Positions 34,331 through 45,715 of a DNA stretch of 64,000 nucleotides are shown piece by piece. The position numbers and the translations under genes were made by a program. The DNA comes from Anastrepha obliqua (Eukaryota > Arthropoda > Insecta > Diptera > Tephritidae). Within the stretch, counting starts at the first letter, position 1, and each line of letters starts with the position of its first letter. Location of the stretch: the NCBI RefSeq assembly GCF_027943255.1, contig NC_072895.1, positions 85,376,001 through 85,440,000 on the forward strand. Reading direction: 5' to 3'. The notes under the pieces are model-generated. The model worked only from the letters and a program-made list of their open reading frames with translations, was not told the DNA's origin and searched no databases.

Positions 34331-35399
34331 TACTTTCTTAAAACAAAAAAAGAAGTAAAAAGAATGTAAACATTATATATGATAGTAACTTGTTTTTACA
34401 TAAAGAAATGTTGTGCAAAAAAAATTTGCATATATCTTGACCAAGTGAAAGGAAATTCCGTAATAATTAAGTCGCGAGTGAATAAAAAACATCGAAGCAC
34501 TTGCTTGTCTTGTAAAAGCTAATGCGCACAGAAGCCATAAAATAAATAATAAAATAGTGATTGTCTAAGAAATACCAACTGGTTTGTACTTGAAAAAAAT
34601 TAAAAAAATAGCATTACACAAAAGTTCAAATTACAGTATTAAAATTACACTTAATAAAAAGTGCCAAAAATATCTTTATGCATTAACAAACAAGTATAAA
34701 ATGAAAAACGAAAAACGAAGTTAAGCTAATCGTAGCCAAATACCGCTTAACTCATTTAAACTCGCTACTTTACCTCACCGAATAAATCATATTCAGCACC
34801 TGAGCGACGATGAGGCAGTTAACCGTAAAGACCACTCTCCAGCAGTTGTGGACGTCGCGATGGAAAATAAAAGTGATTTATGTGTGAAGCGCAGTATAGA
34901 GAGGTAACTCAAAAGCACTGAAATGTCAAAGAGCTAATGGCGGCGAGGATGGAATGCGGCATAGTGGGAAAGAATTAAAGCTTTAAATTTCTCTAACTTT
35001 AATCAATTTTACTTTTTGGTAAAGATAAAGGTAAATTGGTTACCACAATATTATCCAACTCATTTTTTAACTCTTCTTGAGTTATTTTCCGAATGTAATG
35101 TCTATTCAGCATCTACTTGAGAAAATAAGCACAGGCTTTCAATCACTCATAAATGTTGCTGTTTTTCTTCATTCATTTAACAGTGTTGCAGAATTCATTT
35201 TTGCAAGAAAAGGAAAATAATTGGAAAACGACACTGAAGACGTAACTTTTTAAGCTAAAATTTGTTCATTTACTTCGTGCCAGCTGGTATCCAAATGTCA
35301 AAATTAGCCATTGGAGTTAGGCAGCATTTTTTTCGAGTTCACATGGATTCGGTGATAGCGTAGTCGAAGCGGAGGGCTGTATTAGTAACGATGGACTCA
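34331..35399. other. A+T-rich sequence without recognisable gene
   Basis: No convincing open frame. The stretch 34740-34960 has a slightly higher GC content but no recognisable coding sequence. Confidence 0.25.
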
Positions 35400-36240
35400 G
35401 TGATAAGACTGAATAAAGAATTTACAACGCATTCGAAACTTTCAATAAAGTACATTGGGGAAGGAAGAAGTTGGTGCAAGAGTACAAGGAAGTTGGTGCA
35501 AGAGCAGCTATCTTCTCAGACAGTCAAGCAGCTATTAAGGCCTTAGACTCCAACTACATTTCATCCAAACTGGTCTTACAGTGTAGAGAGGAACTGAAAC
35601 TGCTCAGCCATTGGCTTGAAATTACCCTGATATGGGTTCCCGGTCATAGGAACATACGGGGCAATGAGATAGCGGATGAGCTAGCAAGAAAGGGCTCGAC
35701 ACTAGACATAGCAGAGGCAGTGGCAGTCTCCACCCCACTGAACACACTAAAAGCATCCATTGCTTCATACTATCATGCTTTAGCCGAAAGAAGATGGAAG
35801 CAAATACCTACATGTATTACAACAAAAAACACATGGCCGTCATACAAAATCCAAAGGACGAATGACCTCCTAGGATGTTCTCGGCCAAACATTTCACGTA
35901 TCACTGCAACCCTTACAGGACATTGGAAAGTAGGGGATCATGCAGCTAGACTCAATCTACCCTTCAACCCTATCTGTAGAAGCTGTCAATCGGAAGGGGC
36001 GAAGGAGAGTCTGTTCCACTATTTATGTGAATGTCCGGGACTAGCCCGGGCACGACTCCGATCCTTCGGTAAGCCTTCCTTACAGCAAATTAAAGAAATC
36101 TCAGACATAGAGATAAAGGATTTGCTGCTATACTTGGACCTCACTAAATGGATCTGACTTGGAAAACAACAAATAACACTCACTAATTAGGAGCATTTTC
36201 AGCTCAGAAATGTTCAACCACCTCAACAACAACAACAACA
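35400..36240 (+). pseudogene. LINE RNase H domain and C-terminal tail with CAA tail
   Basis: Frame 35471-36157 is open for 228 codons. It contains RNase H: AAIFSDSQAAIKALDS (catalytic Asp present) and LIWVPGHRNIRGNEIADELA (the HxxxxGNExAD active-site block). A linker follows, then TLTGHWKVGDHAARL and the zinc-knuckle-like CRSCQSEGAKESLFHYLCEC (C-x2-C...H-x4-C). It ends LDLTKWI and is followed about 60 bp later by (CAA)n near 36222-36240, a plausible 3' tail. RT and endonuclease are absent, so it is a 5'-truncated LINE insertion of the I/Outcast-like group that encodes RNase H. It is the best-preserved LINE fragment here. Confidence 0.85.
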
Positions 36241-36724
36241 TTGGGGTCAAGCTCAACACGAGGCTGAAGTTTAAGTAGCAGAAGTAATATATTTCCAAAG
36301 ACTGTGAAAACCAACGGTACACGTTTCTACTCATAAATGCCAGTGGACATATCAAAATCCGTCATTCTCTACGGCTATGAGAATTGGTCACATACGTTTT
36401 GCGTTGGCAACTAGAAGCAAGTGAGAGGGACTACCGCCATTGCAACAACAATAATTTTTAAATTTAGTGCAGTAGAGCGATCAGTCGAAGGGGAGCTGTA
36501 AATAACTACAGGGCTAGCTAATATTAACTTCAATTTTGTTACTACTTGTGGTATAACGCAGTAATTAAACTTAAATAGCCTCCTGCTGTCGCCCGACCAT
36601 CATCCTCATATTAAGGCTCTCCCAAAAGGCGTTGCAGTAAAGATCACCCTAGAGGTCCCACAACACGCAACAAAAAAAAAACACGTGTTTTGTTTTTGCT
36701 TTTTGAGTTCTATCACGTGAAAAG
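36241..36724. other. no recognisable gene
   Basis: Unassigned flank of the LINE insertion, with no coding similarity seen. Confidence 0.25.
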
Positions 36725-37050
36725 CCATGGTGGAAAAAATTCACGTGTGGCCAATATCAGACCGTTAACCGGCTCGCAGCGAATTTAAAGGAATCAGCTG
36801 ATTGGCTGACGTAACCGGGGTCATAAGAGCGGTTTGTTTACGAAAAACTGAAATTGTGTTGGTGATATTCGAAAAAAATCAGCACAATCATCGCTCATGT
36901 TACTTTGTAACCATCTGAACGACTGAGTGGACGAGTGTGTGAATACGTGTGAATGAGCGGACAGATTTCTGCTGCCAGTGACGTGACAGCCGAAGTTACT
37001 CGCTCAATTTAATTTTTCACCATAGCTGAAGCCCAAACCTGATAATCCTT
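36725..37050 (+). repeat. interspersed repeat R-B, copy 1
   Basis: Shares ordered phrases with two other sites. CAGCTGATTGGCTGACGTA and AGCGGTTTGTTTACGA, with ATCGCTCATGTTAC and CCATCTGAAC, occur in similar form at 58755-58965. GGACGAGTGTGTG, GTGACAGCCGAAGTT and TTTTTCACCATAG occur at 40245-40480. No inverted ends or coding sequence were identified, so its class is unknown. Confidence 0.5.
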
Positions 37051-37481
37051 CATCCACTGTTAAAATCAGCATCCTCTGTTCCACACTTGTTTCGGTTCCC
37101 CTCAAAAAACGCCAAACAAGAGATTTTATTTATTTACCCCAACTTTTTTCAGTCCCAATACAAACTTTTTCATGTGTTTTTTATGTAATATTTCACTTTA
37201 GATATTATTTGATCACCAACTATAAATTATCAATATACAAATGGCAAAGTGAACAGACAGATGTAAACAAAACAAATCATTTTGACGTTATTCATATCTA
37301 CGGCGAAAAAATCAGCTGGCCGAATGCCATCACCTGCAATAAATCCGCCTTAAACCAAAGTATATCTGCTTGTGTGCTGCCTGTAGTGTATCTCTGATGG
37401 TCAATTGCTCCCATTGTCATTACTCCCAGATAATCCAAATTCTCAACACCCAAATCCCAGCCGTTTATAATCAGTGTCCTT
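37051..37481. other. no recognisable gene
   Basis: A+T-rich spacer between repeats R-B and R-A, with no coding similarity seen. Confidence 0.25.
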
Positions 37482-37613
37482 AGTTGTTGTTGTTGTAACA
37501 GCATAGAGATCCCCCATACATGTACGGGGAATGCTGCTGGAGTGACAGTCTTTGGCCGGATATACTTAAATCCGGGTCCTTCCAGTAACGTAGAATTGAC
37601 TGACGTGAGAACG
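37482..37613 (+). repeat. interspersed repeat R-A, copy 2
   Basis: The clearest copy: (GTT)n run at 37482-37496, GTAACAGCATAGAGATCC, the hairpin-forming CCCCCATACATGTACGGGG, AATGCTGCTGGAGTGACAGT, TTTGGCCGGATATACTTAAA, TCCGGGTCCTTCCAGTAACG and GAATTGACTG. On the complementary strand it ends in (AAC)n, which would be a retrotransposon-like tail. Confidence 0.68.
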
Positions 37614-39099
37614 CAGTGTTCTTAGTCGTCTCCTGTTGTCCTGGATCTTAATAGTGCCATGTATTTCGCCTTTTGTGAGTCAACTCTTGGTCAGTCTTGG
37701 TTGTAGTTGCGTCAATAATATTTAGTGAGTCTTCCACTGCGGAATAATCTACAAGCTGAACTTCTTGTTGTCTACACCTACATTTTTTCTAATTTTTTTC
37801 GGATTTAAGAGAGTTTCGTAAAGAGCAGCAAATTTTTTAGAGATTACTATTTTTTCTAAATCAAATACTCATTTATTATTATAATTCAAGAATTTGTGCC
37901 TGGAAAGCAAATGATGGGCTCATTGTGATCTTTAACTTTTAAGCTGTTGAAAAAATCTATCTACATACATAGTTTTACAATACGAAATAAGTTCTCACCT
38001 CAGAAATCGACTAGATTACAGCTTATATTGAACAATTGGTTTTCCTTTTTTTCGGAAAAAATAAAATTTAACAAAATTAATTTAGTTAAAAGTATTTGAA
38101 GTCGCTTCGGTATTTGAAAACAGGTTTTCAAAATTAATTTCACGCACACGATACACTGTGCGCCATAGAGGGGTGTCAAGTTTTTAAAATGTCGAATTTT
38201 AACTTTCACACATTGTCAGAAAGGAAAGTCGCCGCAATGCCACAATGTATATGTGAGCGGATAAACGTGTGAACTCAGACTTTTGCAAAAAAAAAAATTC
38301 AGTAAATTTCAGTGGAAATTTTGCAAACAAAAACACTTTAACTCGCGAAATATTTAAGTTTTGCAATAAATGCAAGCAAAATGCCAATTGCGTGTTGACG
38401 TGCTGAGGAATCGTTGAGGCGGCGGGCGCACAACATGCTACCGTTGACTGATGCACACAAAGCAATTGACTAACTGCTTGACTTACTGACTGACTGTTTG
38501 GCATGGCAACTCGCTGTCTGTATGTCTGAATGAGTGATGGACGGCTAAATACGCCAGCCGCAAGTGGTGACGGAGAAAAGTGGCAGCGGCGCTGTCGGAG
38601 GGTAGCGATTTCAGCGATGTCATCAGCCGCCGCCGTGTCCAGTGCAGACTCCGCAATGGCAAACTGCAATTGCACAAACATTACAAAAAATTCGCAACAA
38701 CATTAGCACGTCGCATGACATTGACTTCGAATCGAGACTGACGTGGGGCTTGAGGGATTAGTTTCGAAATTATCGCTTTTTTCTAGTTAACTGAGATGAG
38801 ATTATGATGTTGGAGAAAAGATGGATGAACTGCGATTTCTATTCATCCCATACCTTAACCCGCTCATAAATGTTTTTAATCTTTACCGACAACAATCACG
38901 CAAACTGTATTACACCTACCATATAGAAACTAATTTAAGTATCTTTGATTGTGTACCCAATAGGGATGCTAATCGCGCGATCCCGTCAACCCGGAAACTC
39001 TATTTTAATTATAGAAAATCCCAACTTTACTTGATTCAGTCCCTAAATAATTTATAAATTTTGTTTACGTTAAAGTGTAGCAAAGATTTGGAATCAAAA
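37614..39099. other. no recognisable gene; GC-richer island at 38380-38760
   Basis: Mostly A+T-rich. The section 38380-38760 is noticeably richer in G+C, is not shared with any repeat in this window, and has a long minus-strand open frame (38681-38199) without recognisable domain. It could be a promoter or 5' UTR of a host gene, but I cannot support a specific model. Confidence 0.25.
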
Positions 39100-39888
39100 C
39101 TTATTGAAAGAGTTTATATAAGAATTCGATAAAAAAAGAGTTTATTAGATACAAGGCTTCTTCACATTTTCGAGTCATAATTTGTGTTCGTTTCTGCGCA
39201 AATTTTGGAGGCGATCGGATCCAAATTAACCGTATTTACCTTGATTACTATTTGACCGTCCTCTGTTGTTTTTGTTGCTTACAGTTTTTGTTTAACTATT
39301 GCTTAAAAATTTTCAATAAGACTGACATCACGCGACTCTGAAGGACAATCCAACATTTCAATCCAATTTTGCGGTTTCCACTCTACACACCTTCGGCTTC
39401 GGAATCGTTTTTTTGGTGTAAAATCCAGGGTTGGCTAGTTCTTTCAAACATCTTCGCAGCTGACGATAATAATGCTTTTTGGTAAATTTTAATCATCAAA
39501 ACTATATTAAAATTTGCGATTCTGTGTTTATCGCCAAATCATTTTCCGGAAAGCAATCGTTTGGGACGCCTTAACTGGATGCTTAAGAGTTCATTGATGT
39601 TGTCGATTTTCAGCAATATAAGAGGACCGACGTATGAAATTCACTACAAAGGAAGATTCATCCATGAATATTACATTTGCCAAATTCCGTTCTGAATTTG
39701 CTTTATCCCATGCAAGTCTTTTTTCAACGTGCTCCGGAATTTGAGGTCCTCTGCACGCAAGCGTCCTCGAATCGTGTCTCTGGATACATTAAAACCATTT
39801 TTCCTGTTTTCCAAAACTGCTCCAGCTGTTCGGCTTTGTCGCAAACAAGTCAATGACCTTCTGTTCTTATTTTGGTGGGGTATTTTTT
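39100..39888 (-). mobile_element. Tc1-like element relic, cut by a SINE
   Basis: On the minus strand from 39888: the N-terminal region TRGAVLENRKNGFNVS-like, SRDTIRGRLRAEDLKFRSTL (39901-39671), the KNGIWQM remnant, a block with the second catalytic region degraded, and near 39300-39370 the third block reading LDWPSESRDVSLIENF in corrected frame. The 5' part of the element ends where the SINE head begins at 39889. The family is the same as 17641-18734. Confidence 0.7.
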
Positions 39889-40215
39889 CGGCGGCCGCCA
39901 TAGCCGAATGGGTTGGTGCGTGACTTCCATTCGGAATTCAGAGAGAACGTATGTTTGATTCTCGGTGAAACACCAAATTTAAGAAAAAGTTTTTTCTAAT
40001 AGCGGTTGCCCCTCGGCAGGCAATGGCAAACCTACGAGTGTATTTCCGCCATGAAGAAGGTGCTCATAAAAAATATCTGCCGTTCGGAGACGGCTTGAAA
40101 ATGTAGTTCCCTCCATTTGTGGAGCAACATCAAGACGCACACCACCAATAAGAGGAGGAGCTCGGCCAAACACCCAAAAAGGGTATACGCGCCAATTATA
40201 TATATGTATATGTAC
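39889..40215 (+). mobile_element. tRNA-derived SINE, full-length copy
   Basis: The head has A box CATAGCCGAATGGGTTGG near 39898 and a slightly changed B box (GTTTGATTCTCGG near 39953). The body follows with GGCAATGGCAAACCTACGAG, GGAGACGGCTTGAAAATG, AAGACGCACACCACC and the 3' end ATACGCGCCAATTATATA. A TATATG/T-rich run follows to about 40230. It has inserted into a Tc1-like element. Confidence 0.88.
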
Positions 40216-40244
40216 ATATATTTTTTTTTTTTTGTCGTAAATTG

Positions 40245-40480
40245 TTGTAAATTGTAGTTCAGATTTCGGCTGGGGAAAAAATTGTATTAGAGATGTATAA
40301 CAAAAATCAACAAAGCCTTCGCTCATGTTGCTGCGTTGCTGTTGAACAACGACCAATTGGACGAGTGTGTGCATGTGAAATGATCGTGCAGAATTCGGCT
40401 GACGAATCACCCCCGTGACGCGGCAGCCGAAGTTCCCCTCACAATTTTGTTTTTCACCATAGTTATTGGCCAAACCTAGT
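40245..40480 (+). repeat. interspersed repeat R-B, copy 2
   Basis: Shares GGACGAGTGTGTGCATGTG, CGCGGCAGCCGAAGTTCC, TTTTTCACCATAGTTATTGG and CCAAACCTAGTAATC with the segment 36925-37045, in the same order and orientation, and GCTCATGTTGCTGCGTTGCT with 58930. Non-coding; ends undefined. Confidence 0.5.
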
Positions 40481-41117
40481 AATCGATCATATTTGATTAT
40501 ACAGACTATATGTAAGTACTTGGAAACGATATTTGACGAGCTTCGGTGGTTCCGCTGAGAGCTACATACAAGTATAAATATTCTGGTGCAAGGTTTCATG
40601 CAATGCTACCCAGATCAAAATGATATTCACGCAACATGATTTACAGATATCAAAAAAATCAGTTGGTCTAAATGAGCGATGTAAAGAATTGGTATCTACT
40701 GCAAATTTCAAAGCAAAATTTCCTCAATCATGGTGTGCAGTCCAGTGTTACACTACTGTACAATACAGATATATGTATGTATGGAATTATATTTTCGGAA
40801 ACCGTTACGGTAATAATGACAAGAATGCAAGTGTACTCGTATGATGCTTCAAACATTAATAATTGATGGAGAATAATGTAGCCGTGTGCAAAGATGAGTA
40901 TACATACATTCATACATACATACATAATTTGTAATCTTCTAAATAACTAACTCTTACCGGAAATTAAAAATTTATCAGACTGTGCAATTTATTGCGTGAC
41001 AACTTGAAATTTCTGCTAAAATATCGAAGACAACGTAGGAATGGTGTCAAATAAATTATAACGCAAGCTGATTTATGTACAGTTGATAACCTAAAAATGT
41101 GCACACCAAAAAATTGC
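40481..41117. other. no recognisable gene
   Basis: A+T-rich with a CATA microsatellite around 40900-40925. No coding similarity. Confidence 0.3.
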
Positions 41118-41380
41118 AGATTTTCTGACATTACTGTTTATAGTCCAATGTTTTTATATATCTTGTAAAATATTTTATTAAAAAATATTTTTTTTTTATT
41201 TTTAGATTTTCTGACATTATTTTTTATAGTCCAATGTTTTTATATATCTTGTAAAATATTTAATTAAAAAACATTTTTTTTTATTTTTAGATTTTTTGGC
41301 ATTACTTTTTATAGTCCAATGTTTTTATATATCTTGTAAAATATTTTATTTAAAACATTTTATTAAAAACATTTTTTACT
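41118..41380 (+). repeat. tandem repeat, three units of about 85 bp
   Basis: Units start at 41118, 41204 and 41289 with AGATTTTCTGACATTA (third unit AGATTTTTTGGCATTA), each followed by TATAGTCCAATGTTTTTATA, TCTTGTAAAATATTT and a T/A-rich end. The units are nearly identical, implying recent duplication. No open frame. Confidence 0.88.
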
Positions 41381-41680
41381 TTGATAAATGATCTGTATAT
41401 TATCAGACCTCTGCATATCTGCACCTAATTGACTCTACTTTTGCATCTCAATAGATGTTACTCAATCAGTTACCCAATAACATACGACGAAAAGTATTCG
41501 GAAACTATTCGACTAACACCTCGTAATTATAGCGTGCATGGGTTCTTCTTCTTACGCATGGTCGGAACCAAATTATAGTCTTCAATCAAGCCAAGTATTC
41601 TCGTTGTCAAAAATGAGTTTTGGCATGGCAAGGTGTTCTGTGATTAAACCAGCATTTTGAAGTCTTTAACAAACTGGTCA

Positions 41681-41810
41681 CGTTATTATTGTTGTAACAG
41701 CATAAAAAATTTCCAAAAATGTTTCGGGGAATGCTGCTGAATTGACAGTCGTTCGCTGGATTTAAATCCGCATCATACGACTAACATAGAATCGGCTGTC
41801 GAGTGAACGA
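41681..41810 (+). repeat. interspersed repeat R-A, copy 3
   Basis: Degenerate (GTT)n-like start, GTTGTAACAGCATAAAAAAT, a stem region ending CGGGGAATGCTGCTGAATTG, CAGTCGTTCGCTGG, AAATCCG and GAATCGGCTGTCG. It abuts the mariner at 41816. Confidence 0.6.
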
Positions 41811-41815
41811 ACTGT

Positions 41816-42767
41816 CTCTTCAAGTTCGTGCGGTTTTTTTTCGAAATTTGAAACTTTATTGACGTAAAATGGTTACAAATTTAATATTCATAGTATTGTC
41901 CATCGCTTGCTACTACTTTTTCCCATCTTTCTGGCAATTTGTCGTCGGTAGACATCCCCCGTAATCGTTTCATTCGGTTTCAGTAGCTCATAATACACAA
42001 CACCCAGCTGGTCCCACCAGATACACAGCATAACCTTCAGGCCATGAATATTCTGCGCCGACGTCGATGTTGAAGCATTGCCAGGGTATCCATACGTTGC
42101 CCGACGTTTTGGATTGTCGTAATGGACCCACTTTTCATCGCCAGTCACAATTCGATGCAAAAAAACCCTTTCTTTTGTGCCGTTGAAGCAGTTGTTCGCA
42201 TGCCATAAAACGGCGTTCAACGTCTCTTGGCTTCAATTCATACGGCACCCAATGGCCTACCTTTCGGATCATTCCCATGGCTTTTAAACGTTTGGAAATG
42301 GTTGATTGATCAACTCCCAAAGTTTTTGCAACCTCTTCTTGCGTTTGAGCCGGATCTTGATCGAGCAATTCCTCCAATTCGGTATCCATGAACTTTGGCG
42401 GCGCACCCTCGCGTTCTTCGTCTTCCAAGCCAAAATCACCACTTTTAAAGCGTGCAAACCACTTCTGGCACGTTCGCTCAGCTAGAGCATGCTCACCATA
42501 AACTTCCACCAAGATACGATGACTTTCGGCTGCTTTTTTCTTCATATTAAAGAATTCCCCGCAAAAACACATTATTTGGCACGAAATTCGACATTTTCAA
42601 GTGTGGTAAAAATATTGTTGTTTACGCTTCAAATAAAAAACTTATACTGACGTTTGTGCCTTACGACAGTAGCTCTCCAATGAATGTTTGGAAATGTGGA
42701 TCGATGGAATAATAATCAAGTTACGCCATCTGTTATAAAACCGCACGAACTTATTCATAGTCCTATT
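41816..42767 (-). mobile_element. mariner element, 3'-deleted (family M1)
   Basis: The right end (start of the element) reads inward as ATAGGACTATGAATAAGTTC; the left end retains AAGTTCGTGCGGTTTT. The transposase on the minus strand begins near 42593 and in frame 42572-42135 shows both HTH motifs (AERTCQKWFARFKSGDFG; LGVDQSTISKRLKAMGMIRK) and WVPYELKPRDVERRF. After a frameshift, frame 42220-41888 gives IVTGDEKWVHYDNPKRRATY (first catalytic block) and VYYELLKPNETITGDVYRRQ. The second and third catalytic blocks are deleted. It is the fuller relative of the copy at 1082-1608. Confidence 0.88.
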
Positions 42768-42851
42768 ATTAAATAAAAATAATAATTTGGAATGATGGAA
42801 ATCTTTATTTTGACCTTTCGGCGCTCCATTTTTTGTTTGTTGATTAACACA

Positions 42852-43298
42852 TGGGCTGAAAAGTTCCGGCCAAACACATAGATGGCTTTATTTTTATTGC
42901 ACCTCTTTCTCTTGATGGGAAAAATACCGTTCAAGCGAAGCAATGGCTTCAGAAGTGTTATAGCGATTCCGCTCCATCAGAAACAACAATAAAACGATGG
43001 TTTGCTGACTTCAAGCGTGGTCGTAGAGAAACCGATGATGCACAATACAGTGGACGTCCAAATGAGGCGGTAACACCAGAAGACATAAAAAACTCCCCAA
43101 GATCGTTTTGAATGATCGAAAAGTAAATTTGCGGGAATTAGCTGACATCTTGAAGATATTAAAAAGACGAGGAGTTGGATTTATATTGCATGAGCATTTG
43201 ACTATGAGAAAGCTCTGTTCAAAGAAGATGCTGTGTTTGCTCACAGTTTCAACAAAACAACGCACCGTGTCACAAGTCAATCAAATCAATGGCAAAAC
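42852..43298 (+). pseudogene. mariner transposase fragment (family M5, N-terminal half)
   Basis: Plus-strand translation shows the N-terminal HTH region GKNTVQAKQWLQKCYSDSAP, TIKRWFADFKRGRRETDD, GRPNEAVTPEDIK and, after a frameshift, KIVLNDRKVNLRELADILKI and VGFILHEHLTMRKLCSKKML. The catalytic domain is missing. It starts near GAAAAGTTCCGGCC at 42858, a possible terminal repeat. It is replaced at 43299 by another mariner. Confidence 0.78.
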
Positions 43299-43611
43299 TA
43301 TAAGGTCACTCCATAAGTTCGTGCGTTTTTTAAAGGTGGTTTTAAAATTAATAAAAAAGATGTTTAAAGTATTTATTAATCAATAATATATTTTCCTTCA
43401 TTATTTACAATGTCTTCCCAACGTTTAGGCAAATTTTTAATCCCTGCTCAAAAAATGTTTTGCCCTTAGAGCCAAAATACGCTTCGATATAGCTTTTTTT
43501 GAGGAGTATTTTTTGTTACTCATATGGGATTGAAGTCCACGGAAAAGATGATAATCACAAGGTGCAATATCCGGAGAATATGGTGGATGCAGCATTAGCT
43601 CCCACCCGAGT
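43299..43611 (-). mobile_element. mariner fragment (family M2)
   Basis: The terminal sequence AGGTCACTCCATAAGTTCGT and the following about 300 bp match the left end of the mariner at 5840-7047, including AAGGTGGTTTTAAAATTAAT and the region complementary to the SPDIAPCDYHLF block. It stops near 43611, where LINE sequence begins. Confidence 0.82.
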
Positions 43612-44820
43612 GTGTTCCCTCCATAACTTAAGATTGCTCTGTACGTCAGTCACCAGTTCGCCGTCTTTGTTCTTACAGGAAAACGCCCCGGTCTTAAAAT
43701 CTTCTGTAAGCCGCCGAACTTTCTAGTAGAATTTTCGGGCGTTGTTCCTGTTGACCAGCATTTCAAGCTCTCCGCACTCACGGATTTCGGCCTCTCGTTT
43801 CTTCTTTCGGATAATACGTCTCTCTTCCTTTTTTAGCTCTCTGTAGCGATCCCACATGCGGCGGCATCCTTTCTTTCTGCAGCAGCATGACATTCCTCGT
43901 CGTACCAACTGTTTTTTGGGGCTCGCCGGAATCCGATCCCGGCGGTAAGTAGGGAGCGAGAAATGTTACTCCATTGGTCGTGCATGCCGGTTTGTTGGGC
44001 AGTGCTCTCTGAGAGCAGGAGTGAAAGTCGAGTGACGAATCTTCTGGCTGTCTGTTGTGATTACAGCTTTTCGATGTTGAACATTCTTTGCGTAGGTAGA
44101 TGTACATTTTTTGCTGCACAGGGGCGTTTGCGCAGTTTAGCTGCAACATGGTAATGATCCGAGTCGATGTTGGGTCCTCGGATCATACGTACATCTAATA
44201 CACTAGAAGCGTGTCTTCCATCTATCACAACATGATCGATCTGGTCGTATTATGTCGTAGTGGGGGCCGCGCTCGTAGGAACGTTCCAAGCGCTCATAGA
44301 AGGAATCTTTAGTCGCATCGTCTTCTTTTCCATCGGGGCGTGGGCGCAAATTAGCGAGATGTTAAAAAACCGCGCTTTGATGCGGATTATTGCGAGACGC
44401 TCGTCCACCCGACAGTACTTAGCGACGAAGTCACTCTCCCACAACAAATCCGACACCGAATTTGCGCTCCTTTACATTGCAGCTGTAGTAGACGTCGCAA
44501 GGTCCTATGGTTTTCTTGCCTTGCCCCGTCCGTCGCATCTCTTGGATGGCAGTGATGTCAGCCTTTACTCTCACGGGGACATCAACCAGCCGGGCAGAGG
44601 CACCTTCCCCATTAAGGGACCGGACATTCCAGGTGCATGCCCTCGAATCATATTCCTTATTTCGTTTGCAGGGGTCGTCATCAGTAAACGTAGTTCTCAT
44701 CCGAGGCTTTGTAATTCTTTTCATTGGGGTGGATTTTTAAGCGGCGGGTCCCAAACCCAGCGCACAACCAGCTATCCTGGAACGGCTGTTCGGAAGCTAC
44801 CCAGAGGATATGTGGGCTAG
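43612..44820 (-). pseudogene. LINE fragment: endonuclease domain and linker
   Basis: On the minus strand, frame 44724-44431 contains RACTWNVRSLNGEGASARLV and ADITAIQEMRRTGQGKKTIG, the start of the apurinic-type endonuclease (motif N and catalytic E), then YSCNVKERKFGVGFVV. Frame 44456-44250 gives AIIRIKARFFNISLICAHAP, with the usual APTE reduced to APME. Further on, frames 44149-43723 read [16 protein letters not shown] and RGMSCCCRKKGCRRMWDRYR, KEERRIIRKKKREAEIRECG. The RT is not present. It belongs to the family with its RT at 30300-31745. Confidence 0.8.
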
Positions 44821-45711
44821 TCCCGGACGTTGTGAGTTGCTTTAATCATATGCAGAAGGCCACTCCCAAGTGAATGGTGATCAGTAAATTTCCCCATTGG
44901 CGTGGACTTCTACACATGGAACCATCCTCCCACCCATGTTTATAATTTGGACTTTTATTCAACAAAACGCGACTGAGAAAGCAAATTAATTGTGGGATTC
45001 CACGTTTTAAAGTGTCAAACAATCGCAAAAATGCCAGATGTTCGACTTCTTTTTTGACACCAATTTTGAGAATGCTGCATGGTAAATTTTTTATAACAAG
45101 GAGGTAGTGGATATGTAAATTTTTATTACTATTTTTAAATTCCTATTTGAATACCCAATAGAAAAATATATAAATCAAAATATTTTATTTGCATTTCATA
45201 GAAAAATTTTGAATTTGAAGCTGTATGCTTTGCAAGTCCGAGTTCTTTATTGAGCCACTGTAACTCAAAGTTTCATTCTTTTAATTCAAAACCATTTAAG
45301 ACAAGTTTTCACTGTGTAGCAAATTAAAAAAAAAATTAATGAGTTTTTACTAACATTTCCAACTTTTTAGAAAAATTCCGGCTATAGCCCATTCAATTTT
45401 CGTATAAAATAGTGGCTTGAAATTCGCATTGATTTTTGATAATTTATTAACGGTGTAACACATATTCGTCCATACAATGAATGCTAGAATTTTTTGTATG
45501 GCGATAAAAATGCCTAACACCGTCCACCAAAAAAAATTAGAATCCAAAAAGTGCACGCATTGTCGCAATATCATTTAAACTCTTGGTGTATTATTCAATC
45601 TCAAGCTTCACTACTCTAATGAAAACGCCTCTACAAGTGTTTGTAGGAAAAGTGAAAACCTTCGATGATTAAAAATTTCTATTCGGTCGAATTATATAAG
45701 GAATAGTCAAT
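44821..45711. other. no recognisable gene
   Basis: A+T-rich, without coding similarity or shared repeat; ends at the TTAA target of the next element. Confidence 0.3.
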
Positions 45712-45715
45712 TTAA

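Noticed and set aside
40032..40217. Minus-strand frame starting MYIYIYIIGAYT
   Set aside because: It is the complement of the SINE body; similar frames arise at every SINE copy.
41118..41380. CRISPR-like array
   Set aside because: Units are directly adjacent without unique spacers, and the window is clearly eukaryotic.
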